A stretch of DNA of 64,000 nucleotides from HGM04593 sp045646965. Lineage in GTDB: Bacteria > Bacteroidota > Bacteroidia > Bacteroidales > Bacteroidaceae. The notes under the pieces were generated by a model. It searched no databases, had not been told where the DNA came from, and saw nothing but the letters and a program-made list of their open reading frames with translations. Shown here in pieces: positions 8,484 through 17,220 of this stretch. The stretch spans positions 1 through 64,000 of the forward strand of contig JAZRLR010000003.1 in NCBI GenBank assembly GCA_045646965.1. Reading direction: 5' to 3'. Made by a program: the position numbers and the translations under genes. Numbering within the stretch: the stretch's first letter is position 1; every line of letters begins with the position of its first letter.

Positions 8484-8514
8484 AATCCTCGGCACAACTG
8501 CCGAGGATTTTTTA
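8484..8514 (+). terminator. Intrinsic terminator after the S41-like gene
   Basis: AATCCTCGGCA (8484-8494) pairs perfectly with TGCCGAGGATT (8499-8509) around a 4-base loop, followed by a T-run. Confidence 0.9.
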
Positions 8515-8600
8515 TGCCTTTTGCATTTCTTAAAACTACATTCAAAACCTATAGTCCTCGTGGTGTGTTATTCTGCTAAATAACCCAAAAATGTAGTAAA

Positions 8601-9086
8601 ATGAAAAAGGTATTTATTCTTTCGGCAGCACTCATTTCACTCTTGTGCGCGTCGTGCAATTGCTGTGGTTCACAATGTCAGCCAAATGGTGTTGCGGTGG
8701 AGAGCGACAGCCTGTTTATGATTAACGACTCCACCATAGGCGATGTGCAGACATTTGTCTTTGAGGGAACCTCTCCAATGACAAACGGCAATATAGGCGA
8801 GGTGGTGCTCACGATGCGCACCATAAACCTGAACGCCGACGGCACCTACACCGTGACCACCGACTACACCGACGAGGCCATTGCATCGGAGAGCGACAAC
8901 GGCAATATGGTTGTGCTCATAGGTGTCCCCAACGACAGCACGGCCATTGTCTACGAGTTCATTTCGGCCAACGGAAACCCCAAGATGAATTTTATGCTCG
9001 ACAGCGACAGTTCGCTCGTGAAACTTGGCGGCAATATGCAACCCGCTTCGGGTAACCCTGCGCACAAACTTGTGCACAAGAAGTAG
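8601..9086 (+). CDS. NlpE-like lipoprotein
   Basis: Lipoprotein of 161 residues. The signal peptide ends in LCASC (Cys19) and three further cysteines follow within a few residues. The mature part (VFEGTSPMTNGNIGEVVLTM, NLNADGTYTVTTDY, then a strand-rich C-terminus with LDSDSSLVKLGG) resembles the small beta-barrel of NlpE N-terminal domains. It lacks the CxxC typical of the copper-responsive protein. First gene of a three-gene envelope operon (gaps of 22 and 21 bases). Function unknown; a role in sensing envelope or surface stress is only a guess from the family. Confidence 0.65.
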   Translation: MKKVFILSAALISLLCASCNCCGSQCQPNGVAVESDSLFMINDSTIGDVQTFVFEGTSPMTNGNIGEVVLTMRTINLNADGTYTVTTDYTDEAIASESDNGNMVVLIGVPNDSTAIVYEFISANGNPKMNFMLDSDSSLVKLGGNMQPASGNPAHKLVHKK

Positions 9087-9108
9087 TTAAATCATAAAAC
9101 AGAGAGGT

Positions 9109-9720
9109 ATGAAAAGTCTTTTAAAATTATCTGTCTTTGCATTGTGTGCGCTGCTTATGTCGTGTCAGAAAGACCCCGACACCGACAAACTTGACAATAA
9201 TTATATGGTGCTCACTAACTATGACAGCGGAACCGACTTTGGCTCCATAAACAGTTTCTTTGTGATTGACAGCATTCTCATAATAAACGACCAGTCGAAG
9301 CCGAGCTATTGGAAGAATGCCAACTCGCAAAAGATTATCGACGCCTATAACGACAATTTCACAGCTTGCGGATACACACAGGTATCTAAAGGCGACGATG
9401 CCGATGTGGTGCTTCAGTTGAGCTATATAAGCAACACATACTATTTCACAAATTCCGTGGGCCCGTGGTGGAACAGCTATCCCGGATATTGGAACTGGGG
9501 CGGATGGGGCTGGTACTACCCTTTCTCGTTCTACTATAGCTACAGTACGGGGTCGGTGATAGGTGAGCTTGTGAACCGCAAGGCTCCAAAAGGCGACAAA
9601 CTCACCGTTGTGTGGAACTCCTATATATGCGGTTTACTGAACGGCAGCAACCTGAGTTACTCGCGCACAATGGCAGCCATAAACCAGGCCTTCAAGCAAT
9701 CGCCCTACCTTAACAAATAG
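9109..9720 (+). CDS. DUF4136 domain lipoprotein
   Basis: Lipoprotein of 203 residues: signal peptide, lipobox LMSC (Cys19), then QKDPDTD. The mature part has the DUF4136 layout, a domain starting near TNYDSGTDFGSINSFFV with DADVVLQLSY in the middle and a C-terminal alpha-helix (AAINQAFKQSPY). An aromatic Trp/Tyr/Gly-rich insertion (about residues 122-147) probably forms an exposed loop. Members are envelope proteins of unknown function. It sits between an NlpE-like lipoprotein and a beta-barrel protein and is presumably made with them. Confidence 0.85.
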   Translation: MKSLLKLSVFALCALLMSCQKDPDTDKLDNNYMVLTNYDSGTDFGSINSFFVIDSILIINDQSKPSYWKNANSQKIIDAYNDNFTACGYTQVSKGDDADVVLQLSYISNTYYFTNSVGPWWNSYPGYWNWGGWGWYYPFSFYYSYSTGSVIGELVNRKAPKGDKLTVVWNSYICGLLNGSNLSYSRTMAAINQAFKQSPYLNK

Positions 9721-9741
9721 CAACCTTAAATATGTGACTAT

Positions 9742-10362
9742 ATGAAACGATTTGGTAAAATTATATTATCGGTAATTGCGATTTCTCTTCTCGGAATAAA
9801 CTGCAAGGCAGATGCACAGATTTCGTTGGACAGCTATTACAATATCGATTGGCAGTTCAACATCCCGTTGAATAACCGCTTCTCAAACACTGCAAGCGGT
9901 TGGGGAATGAACTTCGAGGGAGGTTATTATGTCAATCCCGAGTTTGCCGTGGGTGGTTTCTTGAGTTTCCACACAAATAACGAGTATCTCTCGCGTCGCA
10001 CAATAAACCTTGGCGGTAATCAATCGATAAACACCGCACAGCAGCACCAGATGTTTACTTTGCCCTTTGGAGTGCTTGCCCGCTACCGTTTTGTGGAGGC
10101 CGATTTCCAGCCCTATGTGGGTATGAAGGTGGGTGCCTGCTATGCAGAGTTCAATAATTACTACTACATCTTTATGCGTCAGGAGAAGCGATGGGGCTTG
10201 TTTCTCTCGCCCGAGGTGGGCTTCAACTACTACCCCTGGCCCAATAGCATAGGCTTCCACTTTGCGATGTATTACAGCTTTGCGACGAACCGATGCGCGA
10301 TAATGAGCTACGACCAAAGCACGCTGAACAATTTCGGTTTCAGGGTGGGCCTTGCTTTCTGA
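9742..10362 (+). CDS. Outer-membrane beta-barrel protein
   Basis: Protein of 206 residues with a signal peptide (cleavage after about ADA, residue 25). The mature part is built of alternating short amphipathic strands with glycines and aromatic residues (GWGMNFEGGYYVNPEFAVGG, LARYRFVEADFQPYVGMKVG, SPEVGFNYYPW). It ends in FGFRVGLAF, a typical terminal beta-strand with final Phe for BAM insertion. It looks like an 8-stranded OmpA/OmpX-type barrel. Last gene of the operon, running into a bidirectional terminator shared with the M16 peptidase gene. Confidence 0.85.
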   Translation: MKRFGKIILSVIAISLLGINCKADAQISLDSYYNIDWQFNIPLNNRFSNTASGWGMNFEGGYYVNPEFAVGGFLSFHTNNEYLSRRTINLGGNQSINTAQQHQMFTLPFGVLARYRFVEADFQPYVGMKVGACYAEFNNYYYIFMRQEKRWGLFLSPEVGFNYYPWPNSIGFHFAMYYSFATNRCAIMSYDQSTLNNFGFRVGLAF

Positions 10363-10366
10363 CAAA

Positions 10367-10399
10367 CAAAAAAGCAGAGAAAAAATTCTCTGCTTTTTT
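10367..10399. terminator. Bidirectional terminator between convergent genes
   Basis: AAAAAAGCAGAGA (10368-10380) and TCTCTGCTTTTTT (10387-10399) form a stem flanked by A and T runs on both sides. It can stop transcripts from the beta-barrel gene (+) and the M16 gene (-). Confidence 0.88.
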
Positions 10400-10414
10400 A
10401 GTGTGTATTGTTTT

Positions 10415-13219
10415 TTAATTCTCGGGAACCATACTTACCTCTATAAAATTGCCATCGTTAAGTATCTTTGAGGCGAGTTTCTGTATATCCTCTTTTCCGA
10501 TGCTGTTTATGACATTTTTCTGCTCGGTGTAGTTGTCGTTGCCGTGGAAATAGTATTGGAAAAGCCAGCCGCTCCACGATGCGTTCTTCTTACCTGCTTC
10601 ATCGAAGCTCTTGAGCATATAGTTGCGCACTTTCTCGATGTGCTCGTCGAGCGGGCCTTCCTTGGCCACCTTCTCAAGCTCGCCGATGATAATCTTTGTG
10701 AGTTCTTCGCGGCGCTCGGGTGCCATACTGAACTCAATTGTCAGCTGATACTCACCCTTGGGCAACTGGTCTACGCTGCCGTTCACGCCCACGCCGTATG
10801 TGCCGCCCTCTTTCTCGCGCACCTCTGTAGTGTAGACAAGGCTCATTACCTGTGAGAGGTAGTTCATTGCGATTTTATTCTTCAAAGAGGGTTCTATGTC
10901 GCCCGTGTAGATAAGTATCTCGGTACCTGCGGGTGTCTCCATCTTGCGTACAAAGTTATTGCGGTAGATACCCTTGCGTGTGGTAACGCCGTTGTCGTAG
11001 AGTTCTTCCTTGCGGTCGCCTGCGGGGAGGCCGCCGATATATCTCTCAACCAGAGGACGCATCTTCTCGATGTCGATATTTCCTACAATGATAAATGTGA
11101 AATCGCTCGCATCGGCAGTTCTGTCCTTGTAAATCTCAATTACGCGGTCGTAATCGATACTCTCCACATCGTCGGCTGTGAGGGGCTGCATACGGGGGTG
11201 TCCGTTGTAAAGAGCGTTATTTATTGTGTCGCTCAACGCTGTAGTGGGTTTTATGTGACGGTCTTTGAGCGAGCCCACCATACGTGTCTTGAAGCCCTCG
11301 AAAGCTGCATCGTCTTTGCGGGGCGATGTAAATTTGAGATAGAGAAGGCTGAACATTTCCTCGAGGTCTTTGGGAGAGCACGAAGCCTCGGCTCTGTCAA
11401 AGAATGCTGTGGTGTAGACCTTTGCTGTGGCTGTGCTTCCCGCAAGTTTCTTTCTCAACTGCATAGCATCGAAAGAGCCTGCACCGCCAAGCCCTGCAAG
11501 TGAGTTGAGCAAAGAGAGGTTCACACGCTCGCTGTCGGGGTAACGGCCTGTGCCGCCGTAGCTGTATCCTGCAAGATATATCTCGTCGGCTGCGTAGTCG
11601 GTGGGTTTCACAATAACTTTTATGTCATTTGAGAGAGTCCACACGGTTGAGCCCCACACGCCCTCCTCTTCCGACACAATCTGGGCGCCCTCGGGCAGTT
11701 GCTCAAGCAGGGGTGCGTCGTTCATAGTATCCACATAGGGATCGATGGGGACATTCTCTATTGCGGCAAGCAGCCCCTCGATATCCTCTTTCACGGGGTA
11801 GCTTATACTGTCGTTGGCAGGAGCGAGCGACACCGCAACTCTGTTCTCCTTTGTTGTGAGACGGGGAAGAACGGCATTTACATCGTCGAGAGTAATTGCG
11901 TTTATAATCTCCTTCATAAGCTCATACTCGGCCTCTGTCGAGAGCATAGGTGAGTTATCGAGGAAGTTACGCACGCAGGCATCCACATAGGTGTCGTTGG
12001 TAATCTTATCGCGTCCCTCGTACCATTTATCCATATAGGCAAGCGACGAAGCCTTTTGACGCTGCAACTCACCCTCGGTGAAGCCGTAACGACGGGCACG
12101 CTCCACCTCGACAAGGGCACGGGGCAACGCCTCGTTTATCTTGTCGGTCTTGCACATTATCGACACCGAGTAGGCATCTTTTGTGCTCGAAGTAAGGAAA
12201 GAACCATCCGAAACACCAACGCCCAGGAAGGGAGGATTCTCTTTCATCGATATTTCGGAGAAACGTGCGTTGAGCATAGACATCGCAATCTCTGTCACAT
12301 AGCTGTTGCGCAGGTTTTCTTTGGTATTTACAAGCTCGCGGGGTGTGGCGTCGTGCTTGTAGAAGATTTGCAAAGCATAGTCCTGCTGCTCCCTGTCGGT
12401 AGCTTGCGCAAAGATAAATTCTTTGTTATCAGCTACGGGGTAATAGATTCTCTCGGCGGGATTCTTTGCCTTCTTTATATTCTTGAAAATCTTCTTTACC
12501 TTCTTCTCTATGTCATCGACATCTATGTCGCCCACAATTATAATACCCTGCAGGTCGGGGCGATACCACTTCTCATAGTAGTCGCGTATGGCCTGATGAG
12601 GGAAGTTGTCGATAATCTCGAGTGTGCCGATGGGCATACGATAGGCATATTTCTCGCCCTGGAAAGCGATGGGCAAAACCACGTCGAGCATACGCGACAT
12701 TGCGTTGCTGCGGCTGCGCCACTCCTCGTGTATCACACCGCGCTCTTTGTCAATCTCTTCGCCGTCGAGTGTGAGACCGTCGGCCCAGTCGTGCAGAATC
12801 CACAAGCAAGAGTCGATGGCGCCTTTTGTGTCTACAGGTACATTGTTTATGTTGTAGACAGTCTCCTCAATAGATGTGTATGCGTTGAGGTTTACACCAA
12901 ACTTCACACCAATTGTCTCGAGGTAATTTATAAGGCTCTTGCCGGGAAAGTGTTCGGTGCCGTTGAAACACATATGCTCGAGAAAGTGAGCGAGACCACG
13001 CTGGTCGTCCTCCTCCTGTATGGAGCCCACCTTCTGTGCGATGTAGAAATTCACTTTTCTCTCGGGCTCGGCGTTGTGGCGTATATAGTATGTGAGCCCG
13101 TTCTTGAGCTTACCAACGCGCACTGCCGGGTCAAGAGGCAGATTCTCCACCTCTTGTGCCATTGCCGAAATTGTCAGCAGCAGGGCTAACAAAGGCAATA
13201 AAATACGTTTAATTCTCAT
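10415..13219 (-). CDS. M16 family zinc peptidase (PqqL-like)
   Basis: Secreted protease of 934 residues with a signal peptide (ends near SAMAQ, residue 21) and two tandem M16 modules of about 450 residues each. The inverted zinc motif HFLEH is at residues 78-82 in the first module. The second half keeps the fold, including the substrate-binding arm near GGTYGVGVNGS. The architecture matches periplasmic PqqL-type peptidases of Bacteroidetes that degrade small proteins or peptides. Single-gene unit with a -7 box at 13248-13255 and the bidirectional terminator at 10367. Confidence 0.93.
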   Translation of the reverse strand: MRIKRILLPLLALLLTISAMAQEVENLPLDPAVRVGKLKNGLTYYIRHNAEPERKVNFYIAQKVGSIQEEDDQRGLAHFLEHMCFNGTEHFPGKSLINYLETIGVKFGVNLNAYTSIEETVYNINNVPVDTKGAIDSCLWILHDWADGLTLDGEEIDKERGVIHEEWRSRSNAMSRMLDVVLPIAFQGEKYAYRMPIGTLEIIDNFPHQAIRDYYEKWYRPDLQGIIIVGDIDVDDIEKKVKKIFKNIKKAKNPAERIYYPVADNKEFIFAQATDREQQDYALQIFYKHDATPRELVNTKENLRNSYVTEIAMSMLNARFSEISMKENPPFLGVGVSDGSFLTSSTKDAYSVSIMCKTDKINEALPRALVEVERARRYGFTEGELQRQKASSLAYMDKWYEGRDKITNDTYVDACVRNFLDNSPMLSTEAEYELMKEIINAITLDDVNAVLPRLTTKENRVAVSLAPANDSISYPVKEDIEGLLAAIENVPIDPYVDTMNDAPLLEQLPEGAQIVSEEEGVWGSTVWTLSNDIKVIVKPTDYAADEIYLAGYSYGGTGRYPDSERVNLSLLNSLAGLGGAGSFDAMQLRKKLAGSTATAKVYTTAFFDRAEASCSPKDLEEMFSLLYLKFTSPRKDDAAFEGFKTRMVGSLKDRHIKPTTALSDTINNALYNGHPRMQPLTADDVESIDYDRVIEIYKDRTADASDFTFIIVGNIDIEKMRPLVERYIGGLPAGDRKEELYDNGVTTRKGIYRNNFVRKMETPAGTEILIYTGDIEPSLKNKIAMNYLSQVMSLVYTTEVREKEGGTYGVGVNGSVDQLPKGEYQLTIEFSMAPERREELTKIIIGELEKVAKEGPLDEHIEKVRNYMLKSFDEAGKKNASWSGWLFQYYFHGNDNYTEQKNVINSIGKEDIQKLASKILNDGNFIEVSMVPEN

Positions 13220-13247
13220 AATTTTGACAGTAGTTAATTTATTTGCG

Positions 13248-13255
13248 CGAAGATA
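13248..13255 (-). promoter_or_regulatory. -7 box of the M16 peptidase gene
   Basis: Minus strand TATCTTCG at 13255-13248, with TTG 18 bases upstream (13276-13274). It lies about 30 bases before the start codon. Confidence 0.5.
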
Positions 13256-13344
13256 CTTATTTTAATTCACTTCCAACGTGCAGCGGCTCTATTATTATTT
13301 AAAATTAAATATATTTTGCAGTTGGGAGGTATATCTATAAAAAA

Positions 13345-13374
13345 GATATTTCCCGCAAGTTTGCGGGAAATATC
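13345..13374 (-). terminator. Terminator of the accessory operon
   Basis: GATATTTCCCGCAA (13345-13358) and TTGCGGGAAATATC (13361-13374) form a perfect 14-bp stem with a 2-base loop. On the minus strand it leads into TTTTTT, so it ends transcripts coming from the small membrane protein genes at 13442-13949. Confidence 0.85.
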
Positions 13375-13410
13375 ACAAATTCAACATCAAAGACCTTTAA
13401 TAAAGAAAAT

Positions 13411-13435
13411 GATATGATATGATATGATATGATAT
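13411..13435. repeat. Pentanucleotide repeat (GATAT)5
   Basis: Five exact tandem copies of GATAT between the operon terminator and the stop of the last small gene, six bases downstream of that gene on the minus strand. Such a tract can change copy number by slippage. It lies in untranslated RNA, so any effect would be on RNA end stability. Confidence 0.9.
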
Positions 13436-13441
13436 AAATAA

Positions 13442-13645
13442 TTATTTATTTTTGGTCTTTTGTCTAAACCACAAAATAGCACAGATACTACATAATATTA
13501 TAAAGAAAATTAAGGAACTACTATCACCATTATTGTAATCCTCAATAGCACTGTCTAAAGAATTAAAAAATCTGTGGATTTTACTTCCTTCACACGACAC
13601 AAAAGCCATCGTGCATAAAATTAATAAAAAGAGTTTTGATTTCAT
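13442..13645 (-). CDS. Small lipoprotein with C-terminal membrane segment
   Basis: Protein of 67 residues. The signal peptide with lipobox FVSC (Cys18) is followed by a short polar stretch with many Asp/Asn/Ser (NSLDSAIEDYNNGDSSS), then a hydrophobic segment LIFFIILCSICAILWF (about 46-61) and a basic tail RQKTKNK. No family recognised. It is the last gene of the accessory operon and lies 88 bases after the previous one. A small double-anchored membrane protein at the end of a caspase operon could be a membrane effector or anchor; this is inference. A real gene is likely from the signal, the terminator and the AT-rich island context. Confidence 0.6.
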   Translation of the reverse strand: MKSKLFLLILCTMAFVSCEGSKIHRFFNSLDSAIEDYNNGDSSSLIFFIILCSICAILWFRQKTKNK

Positions 13646-13733
13646 AGTTTTATTTATAATATAAAAACGATTGAATTTTAATTAGTCTTTAAATATAAAT
13701 CTATCAATTTAAATATTTCCACCCGTCTATAGT

Positions 13734-13949
13734 TTAGTGCTCGGTAGGGAAAGGCGTGCCTTGCCGATTACTAATTTCAATCAAAGTTGAAATATCTATC
13801 GAGTTTTCAGCTTTTTCTTTGGTTGAATCGAGTGTTGCAACAATTAGTAGAGCAAACAATAATAATTCAAGGAATATACAAATTAAACATCCTATAGCCT
13901 TTGAACCCCCTTTCTCCTCGACTTCGTCAGGGAAAAACATTACTCCCAT
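13734..13949 (-). CDS. Small single-pass membrane protein
   Basis: Protein of 71 residues: N-terminal charged part (MGVMFFPDEVEEKGGSK), one strongly hydrophobic segment AIGCLICIFLELLLFALLIV (about 18-37), then a polar tail (STKEKAENSIDISTLIEISN). No family recognised. Positioned 28 bases downstream of the caspase-like gene on the same strand, so probably co-transcribed. It may be a membrane partner or a pore-forming effector of the system; nothing in the sequence proves this. Confidence 0.55.
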   Translation of the reverse strand: MGVMFFPDEVEEKGGSKAIGCLICIFLELLLFALLIVATLDSTKEKAENSIDISTLIEISNRQGTPFPTEH

Positions 13950-13977
13950 ACCAATCTTTTAATAAAACCCGTTTGAA

Positions 13978-15153
13978 TTACTCTTCGGGAGAATACAAGC
14001 AAAATTCATCGTCGAATAAAGTTTTTGAAATATAAGGAACTTCGAGAATCTCTCCATACGTTTTTTGAGAATAATTCACTACAAATTTTGTTATGTTATC
14101 AAACATTTTTATAACAGGAATATTTCTCTTTTGGATATTTTCTATGAAAGCCAAAGCAAACATTCCTAACGAAGAATCGCGTGACGCAAACGACGGATTA
14201 CCATTGAGAGAAGAGAATGCATACAGAACATTTCTGGTATGCATTTTATTGTCAAATATCATTTGTTCTGCATCGTGAAGTTCTTCTATCGAATCGTCTT
14301 CAATAGGAATTATCTTATTACAAGCATCGTGTACAATAATAATATTTTTGAAATCGGAGTCATAGAAATGACTAATCACACCTGTTTCCAAGCCCATAGA
14401 ATTACCATTGATATCTTGCAACAGGTGATAACCACCATATACCGCACCGTGACCGGAAAAATAGAATATAGCGTGGTCATAGTATTTCTCCTTCTCTCTC
14501 AATTTACACAAACCTTCCTTAATCTCATTTACCGTTGCATCTTTAAGTATAGTAACGTCTGCTCCTATTTGAGATAGCTTTGTTCCAATTTCTGTCACCT
14601 CATTTACACAAGACTCAAGTGAAGACGTTTTCTTGTAATTACTACACCCTACTAACAAAGCAACAATTTTATTCTTGTTTTTCGGCAAATGGGCTCCGAA
14701 TTCTACAGGTTCTTCTACTCCAAAAACGTGCAAAAGTTCCCCATCCCACCAGAAACCACGAACGACATTCCCGTTCTCATCACATTGTGTTCCAGTACCA
14801 TGTCTTACACCATCTACCCAATACCCATCATATGTGCTACCATCTGCATAGGTGTATTTTCCCTTGCCGTGAGGTTTATTCTTTGAATTCTTCTCTCCAA
14901 CATAACTCATATGCCCCTGTGAGGGCTCTTTACTGAATACACGTATTAAATCATCTTCATACCAAAAGCCTTTTATAGTTTCCTGCGCTGATATCATCAA
15001 ACCCGTACCATGCTTTTTGCCATCTGCCCAATATCCGTCATACTTTGAACCATCAGGCCACTTGCAGATACCTTTTCCTTCTGGTAGTTGTTTTGCGTTT
15101 AACTCGCCACAATATATTCCGCCGTCTGGGAATTTATAATTATAAGAACTCAT
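13978..15153 (-). CDS. MORN-repeat caspase-like cysteine peptidase (clan CD, C14-like)
   Basis: Protein of 391 residues with two parts. Residues 1-150 hold MORN repeats in two blocks of the same design, one at about 13-73 and one at 84-144. Each has the pattern GKGxxxxxDGSxYDGYWxDGxxHGTG followed by a degenerate GFWxD repeat. Residues 160-391 are a caspase/metacaspase domain: VALLVGCSNYKK strand, FYFSGHGA with the catalytic His at 235, and IIIVHDAC with the nucleophile Cys at 278. The dyad is intact, so it is probably an active protease with Arg/Lys or Asp specificity unknown. MORN repeats often bind lipids or proteins. It starts 6 bases after the AAA ATPase stop, suggesting coupled, equal expression. 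Bacterial caspases are known as effectors of cell-death defence systems; that role here is inference. Confidence 0.88.
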   Translation of the reverse strand: MSSYNYKFPDGGIYCGELNAKQLPEGKGICKWPDGSKYDGYWADGKKHGTGLMISAQETIKGFWYEDDLIRVFSKEPSQGHMSYVGEKNSKNKPHGKGKYTYADGSTYDGYWVDGVRHGTGTQCDENGNVVRGFWWDGELLHVFGVEEPVEFGAHLPKNKNKIVALLVGCSNYKKTSSLESCVNEVTEIGTKLSQIGADVTILKDATVNEIKEGLCKLREKEKYYDHAIFYFSGHGAVYGGYHLLQDINGNSMGLETGVISHFYDSDFKNIIIVHDACNKIIPIEDDSIEELHDAEQMIFDNKMHTRNVLYAFSSLNGNPSFASRDSSLGMFALAFIENIQKRNIPVIKMFDNITKFVVNYSQKTYGEILEVPYISKTLFDDEFCLYSPEE

Positions 15154-15159
15154 AATTTA

Positions 15160-17214
15160 TCATTTTAAACCGTTATTGAGTGTATAATACTCGTGAATCT
15201 CTGATAAAGCTTGACCTATCTTATTATAGGATATGAACGATAATTCCGGCAACTCATACTTAACATATAGACACTCTTTGATGTATTCTTCATCTTTATT
15301 GAAGTTCAAATGTGTCATAAATCCCTTATAGACTTTTAACCAATCATTTAGAGATTCATCTTCGCATATACAGACCATAAATATTTGGAGATGTTTTGCA
15401 ATGCGGCTCATCTCATTCATAATCTTGTGAATATACACACTTGGAGACTGCACCTTATCTAAATTACTTAACACCAGAACAGATGGTGTAATTTGACGAC
15501 ATTTAGAAAATATAACATCTATTGTGCGATACGCGTCTTCAATATTCATAGCACAAAGAGAGAGAAAGTCTAATTCAAACATCTCATACTCAAAATGTCT
15601 TGCAAAAGAAGAAATAAATGTATGCTTTCCGGTTCCTCTCTCACCAGTAATTAGGACATTGGCAAACGAAGGACGTGTTAGCAGACTATAGCTATCCATA
15701 TTATTAATATGTGTAAGCCTATTGTGCAATGACTCCATCTGCAACTTTTCTGTATCCAATGCCAACAGATTATCCCAATCTACAACCTCTTTTCGTAGTT
15801 CTAAACCTCTTAATGCTGATGGAACATTATTTGCTACTACATCTAAAAAATGTCGAGGCTCTAAAACTATGTTAGATGGTTGAGACTCCATAGAGTATTT
15901 GCCTGTATCTTCACAGAATACAATATGTTCACGAATGGCATTCATTACAGCTTCTCGATATAATGCATTAATATCTGAACCTGAATATCCTGAAGTTAAT
16001 TCGGCCAAACGCTTTATAAAGTTATTTGTAATAGACTCTGCAAACAATGCCCTATTTGCTATAGGGATATGCTTATGAAGAATATCTTCACGTGCAGCTA
16101 AATTAGGAAGCGGAATTTCTATTTCAAGATCAAAACGTCCGGTTCTGCGCAATGCGGGATCTACAGCATCAGGGCGATTTGTCGCTCCAATGACAAACAC
16201 ATTACTACTTCCTATGCCATCCATTAAGCGGAGGAGGGTTCCAACAATAGTTACATCATGAACAGCGCTATCTTCTGTTCTTGCTTGTGATATAGAGTCT
16301 ATCTCATCAATAAAAATAATACCATTCCCTCTTGATTCTGCTTCTGCAAACTTTGCTTCCAATTTGGCTTCACCCACACCGACGACGCCTTTTCGCACAT
16401 CGGTTATATTTATCTCAATGAAATCGGCTCCCATTGATTTAGCAATGGCTCTTGCAATCATTGTCTTACCATTTCCCGGAGGGCCATATAACAACAGACC
16501 TCTTGGACGAGATGTTCCGAAATATTCTAAATATTCCGAATAGTTTAAAGGGATTTGAATTATGCTCCTAATACGATCTATAACATCTGGTAAACCTCCA
16601 ATATCGGACAAATCAACTTCTTTAGATAAATTCTCTGGCAAACCATGGAATGAAATCTTGGTCAAGTGATTTATGCGACATAGTCCCTCGTTATTCTTTT
16701 TGTTTATTGGACGCGTAGACTCGGCTACACCAATAACATTATCTTTTCTTTGGGACAATAAATGTATAGGTTGGTCAATAAATACAATCTGATTCTGTGA
16801 GCGGTAGAATCTAGTTGCAAAATCCACGTCATCCGACGACCATTTCTTTACTTCATCCGGCTGAAGTTTTATTGAAACACTTTCTGCAACAGGGAATTCC
16901 TGTATATCTATGACCGTTACATCGACTTCTTGACCTTGATTTACAAAAATACGCTTGGAAATCATACTATTATGAATCCATAACGTTCCTTGCTGAACGA
17001 CATCATCGTTTGTGGAGCATACCCTAGAATAGATTGTAAATGGCGCAGCTATGTGATTACACTTTATGCAAATGTAAATATTCTGGGCATTATAATTTTC
17101 AATATTAGCACTTTTACACAACTCTCGAAAATCATTTTCTGTCACCCACACAGATGAGCCATACAAAGGTATCGTTCCCTGTTTTTTATTGAATATTTTA
17201 ATATTAAATTTCAT
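15160..17214 (-). CDS. CDC48/p97-like double AAA+ ATPase
   Basis: Protein of 684 residues. Residues 1-190 look like a CDC48-type N-domain (beta-rich, ending KLQPDEVKKWSS...). The first AAA module opens with DIGGLPDVIDRIRS. It has Walker A GPPGNGKT (244-251), Walker B IIFIDEID (299-306), the second region of homology ATNRPDAVDPALRR (344-357) and arginine fingers in RRTGRFD: all residues for ATP hydrolysis. The second module has Walker A GERGTGKH (524-531), but its Walker B reads VLVLSNLDKV, with the catalytic Glu lost. It therefore resembles Pex1/Pex6-like proteins with one degenerate ring. Such enzymes unfold or remodel proteins as hexamers. Between the zinc-ribbon genes and the caspase gene (6-base gaps), it may unfold targets or control the caspase. 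Bacterial CDC48-type proteins are uncommon. Confidence 0.88.
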   Translation of the reverse strand: MKFNIKIFNKKQGTIPLYGSSVWVTENDFRELCKSANIENYNAQNIYICIKCNHIAAPFTIYSRVCSTNDDVVQQGTLWIHNSMISKRIFVNQGQEVDVTVIDIQEFPVAESVSIKLQPDEVKKWSSDDVDFATRFYRSQNQIVFIDQPIHLLSQRKDNVIGVAESTRPINKKNNEGLCRINHLTKISFHGLPENLSKEVDLSDIGGLPDVIDRIRSIIQIPLNYSEYLEYFGTSRPRGLLLYGPPGNGKTMIARAIAKSMGADFIEINITDVRKGVVGVGEAKLEAKFAEAESRGNGIIFIDEIDSISQARTEDSAVHDVTIVGTLLRLMDGIGSSNVFVIGATNRPDAVDPALRRTGRFDLEIEIPLPNLAAREDILHKHIPIANRALFAESITNNFIKRLAELTSGYSGSDINALYREAVMNAIREHIVFCEDTGKYSMESQPSNIVLEPRHFLDVVANNVPSALRGLELRKEVVDWDNLLALDTEKLQMESLHNRLTHINNMDSYSLLTRPSFANVLITGERGTGKHTFISSFARHFEYEMFELDFLSLCAMNIEDAYRTIDVIFSKCRQITPSVLVLSNLDKVQSPSVYIHKIMNEMSRIAKHLQIFMVCICEDESLNDWLKVYKGFMTHLNFNKDEEYIKECLYVKYELPELSFISYNKIGQALSEIHEYYTLNNGLK

Positions 17215-17220
17215 CGTATT

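Noticed and set aside
12056..13189. Plus-strand open frame of 377 codons
   Set aside because: Antisense shadow of the M16 peptidase gene, no start signals.
13345..13435. Inverted repeat and GATAT tract as insertion-sequence end or CRISPR
   Set aside because: The inverted repeat is followed by a T-run on the minus strand and acts as a terminator; the GATAT units have no spacers and no transposase is near.
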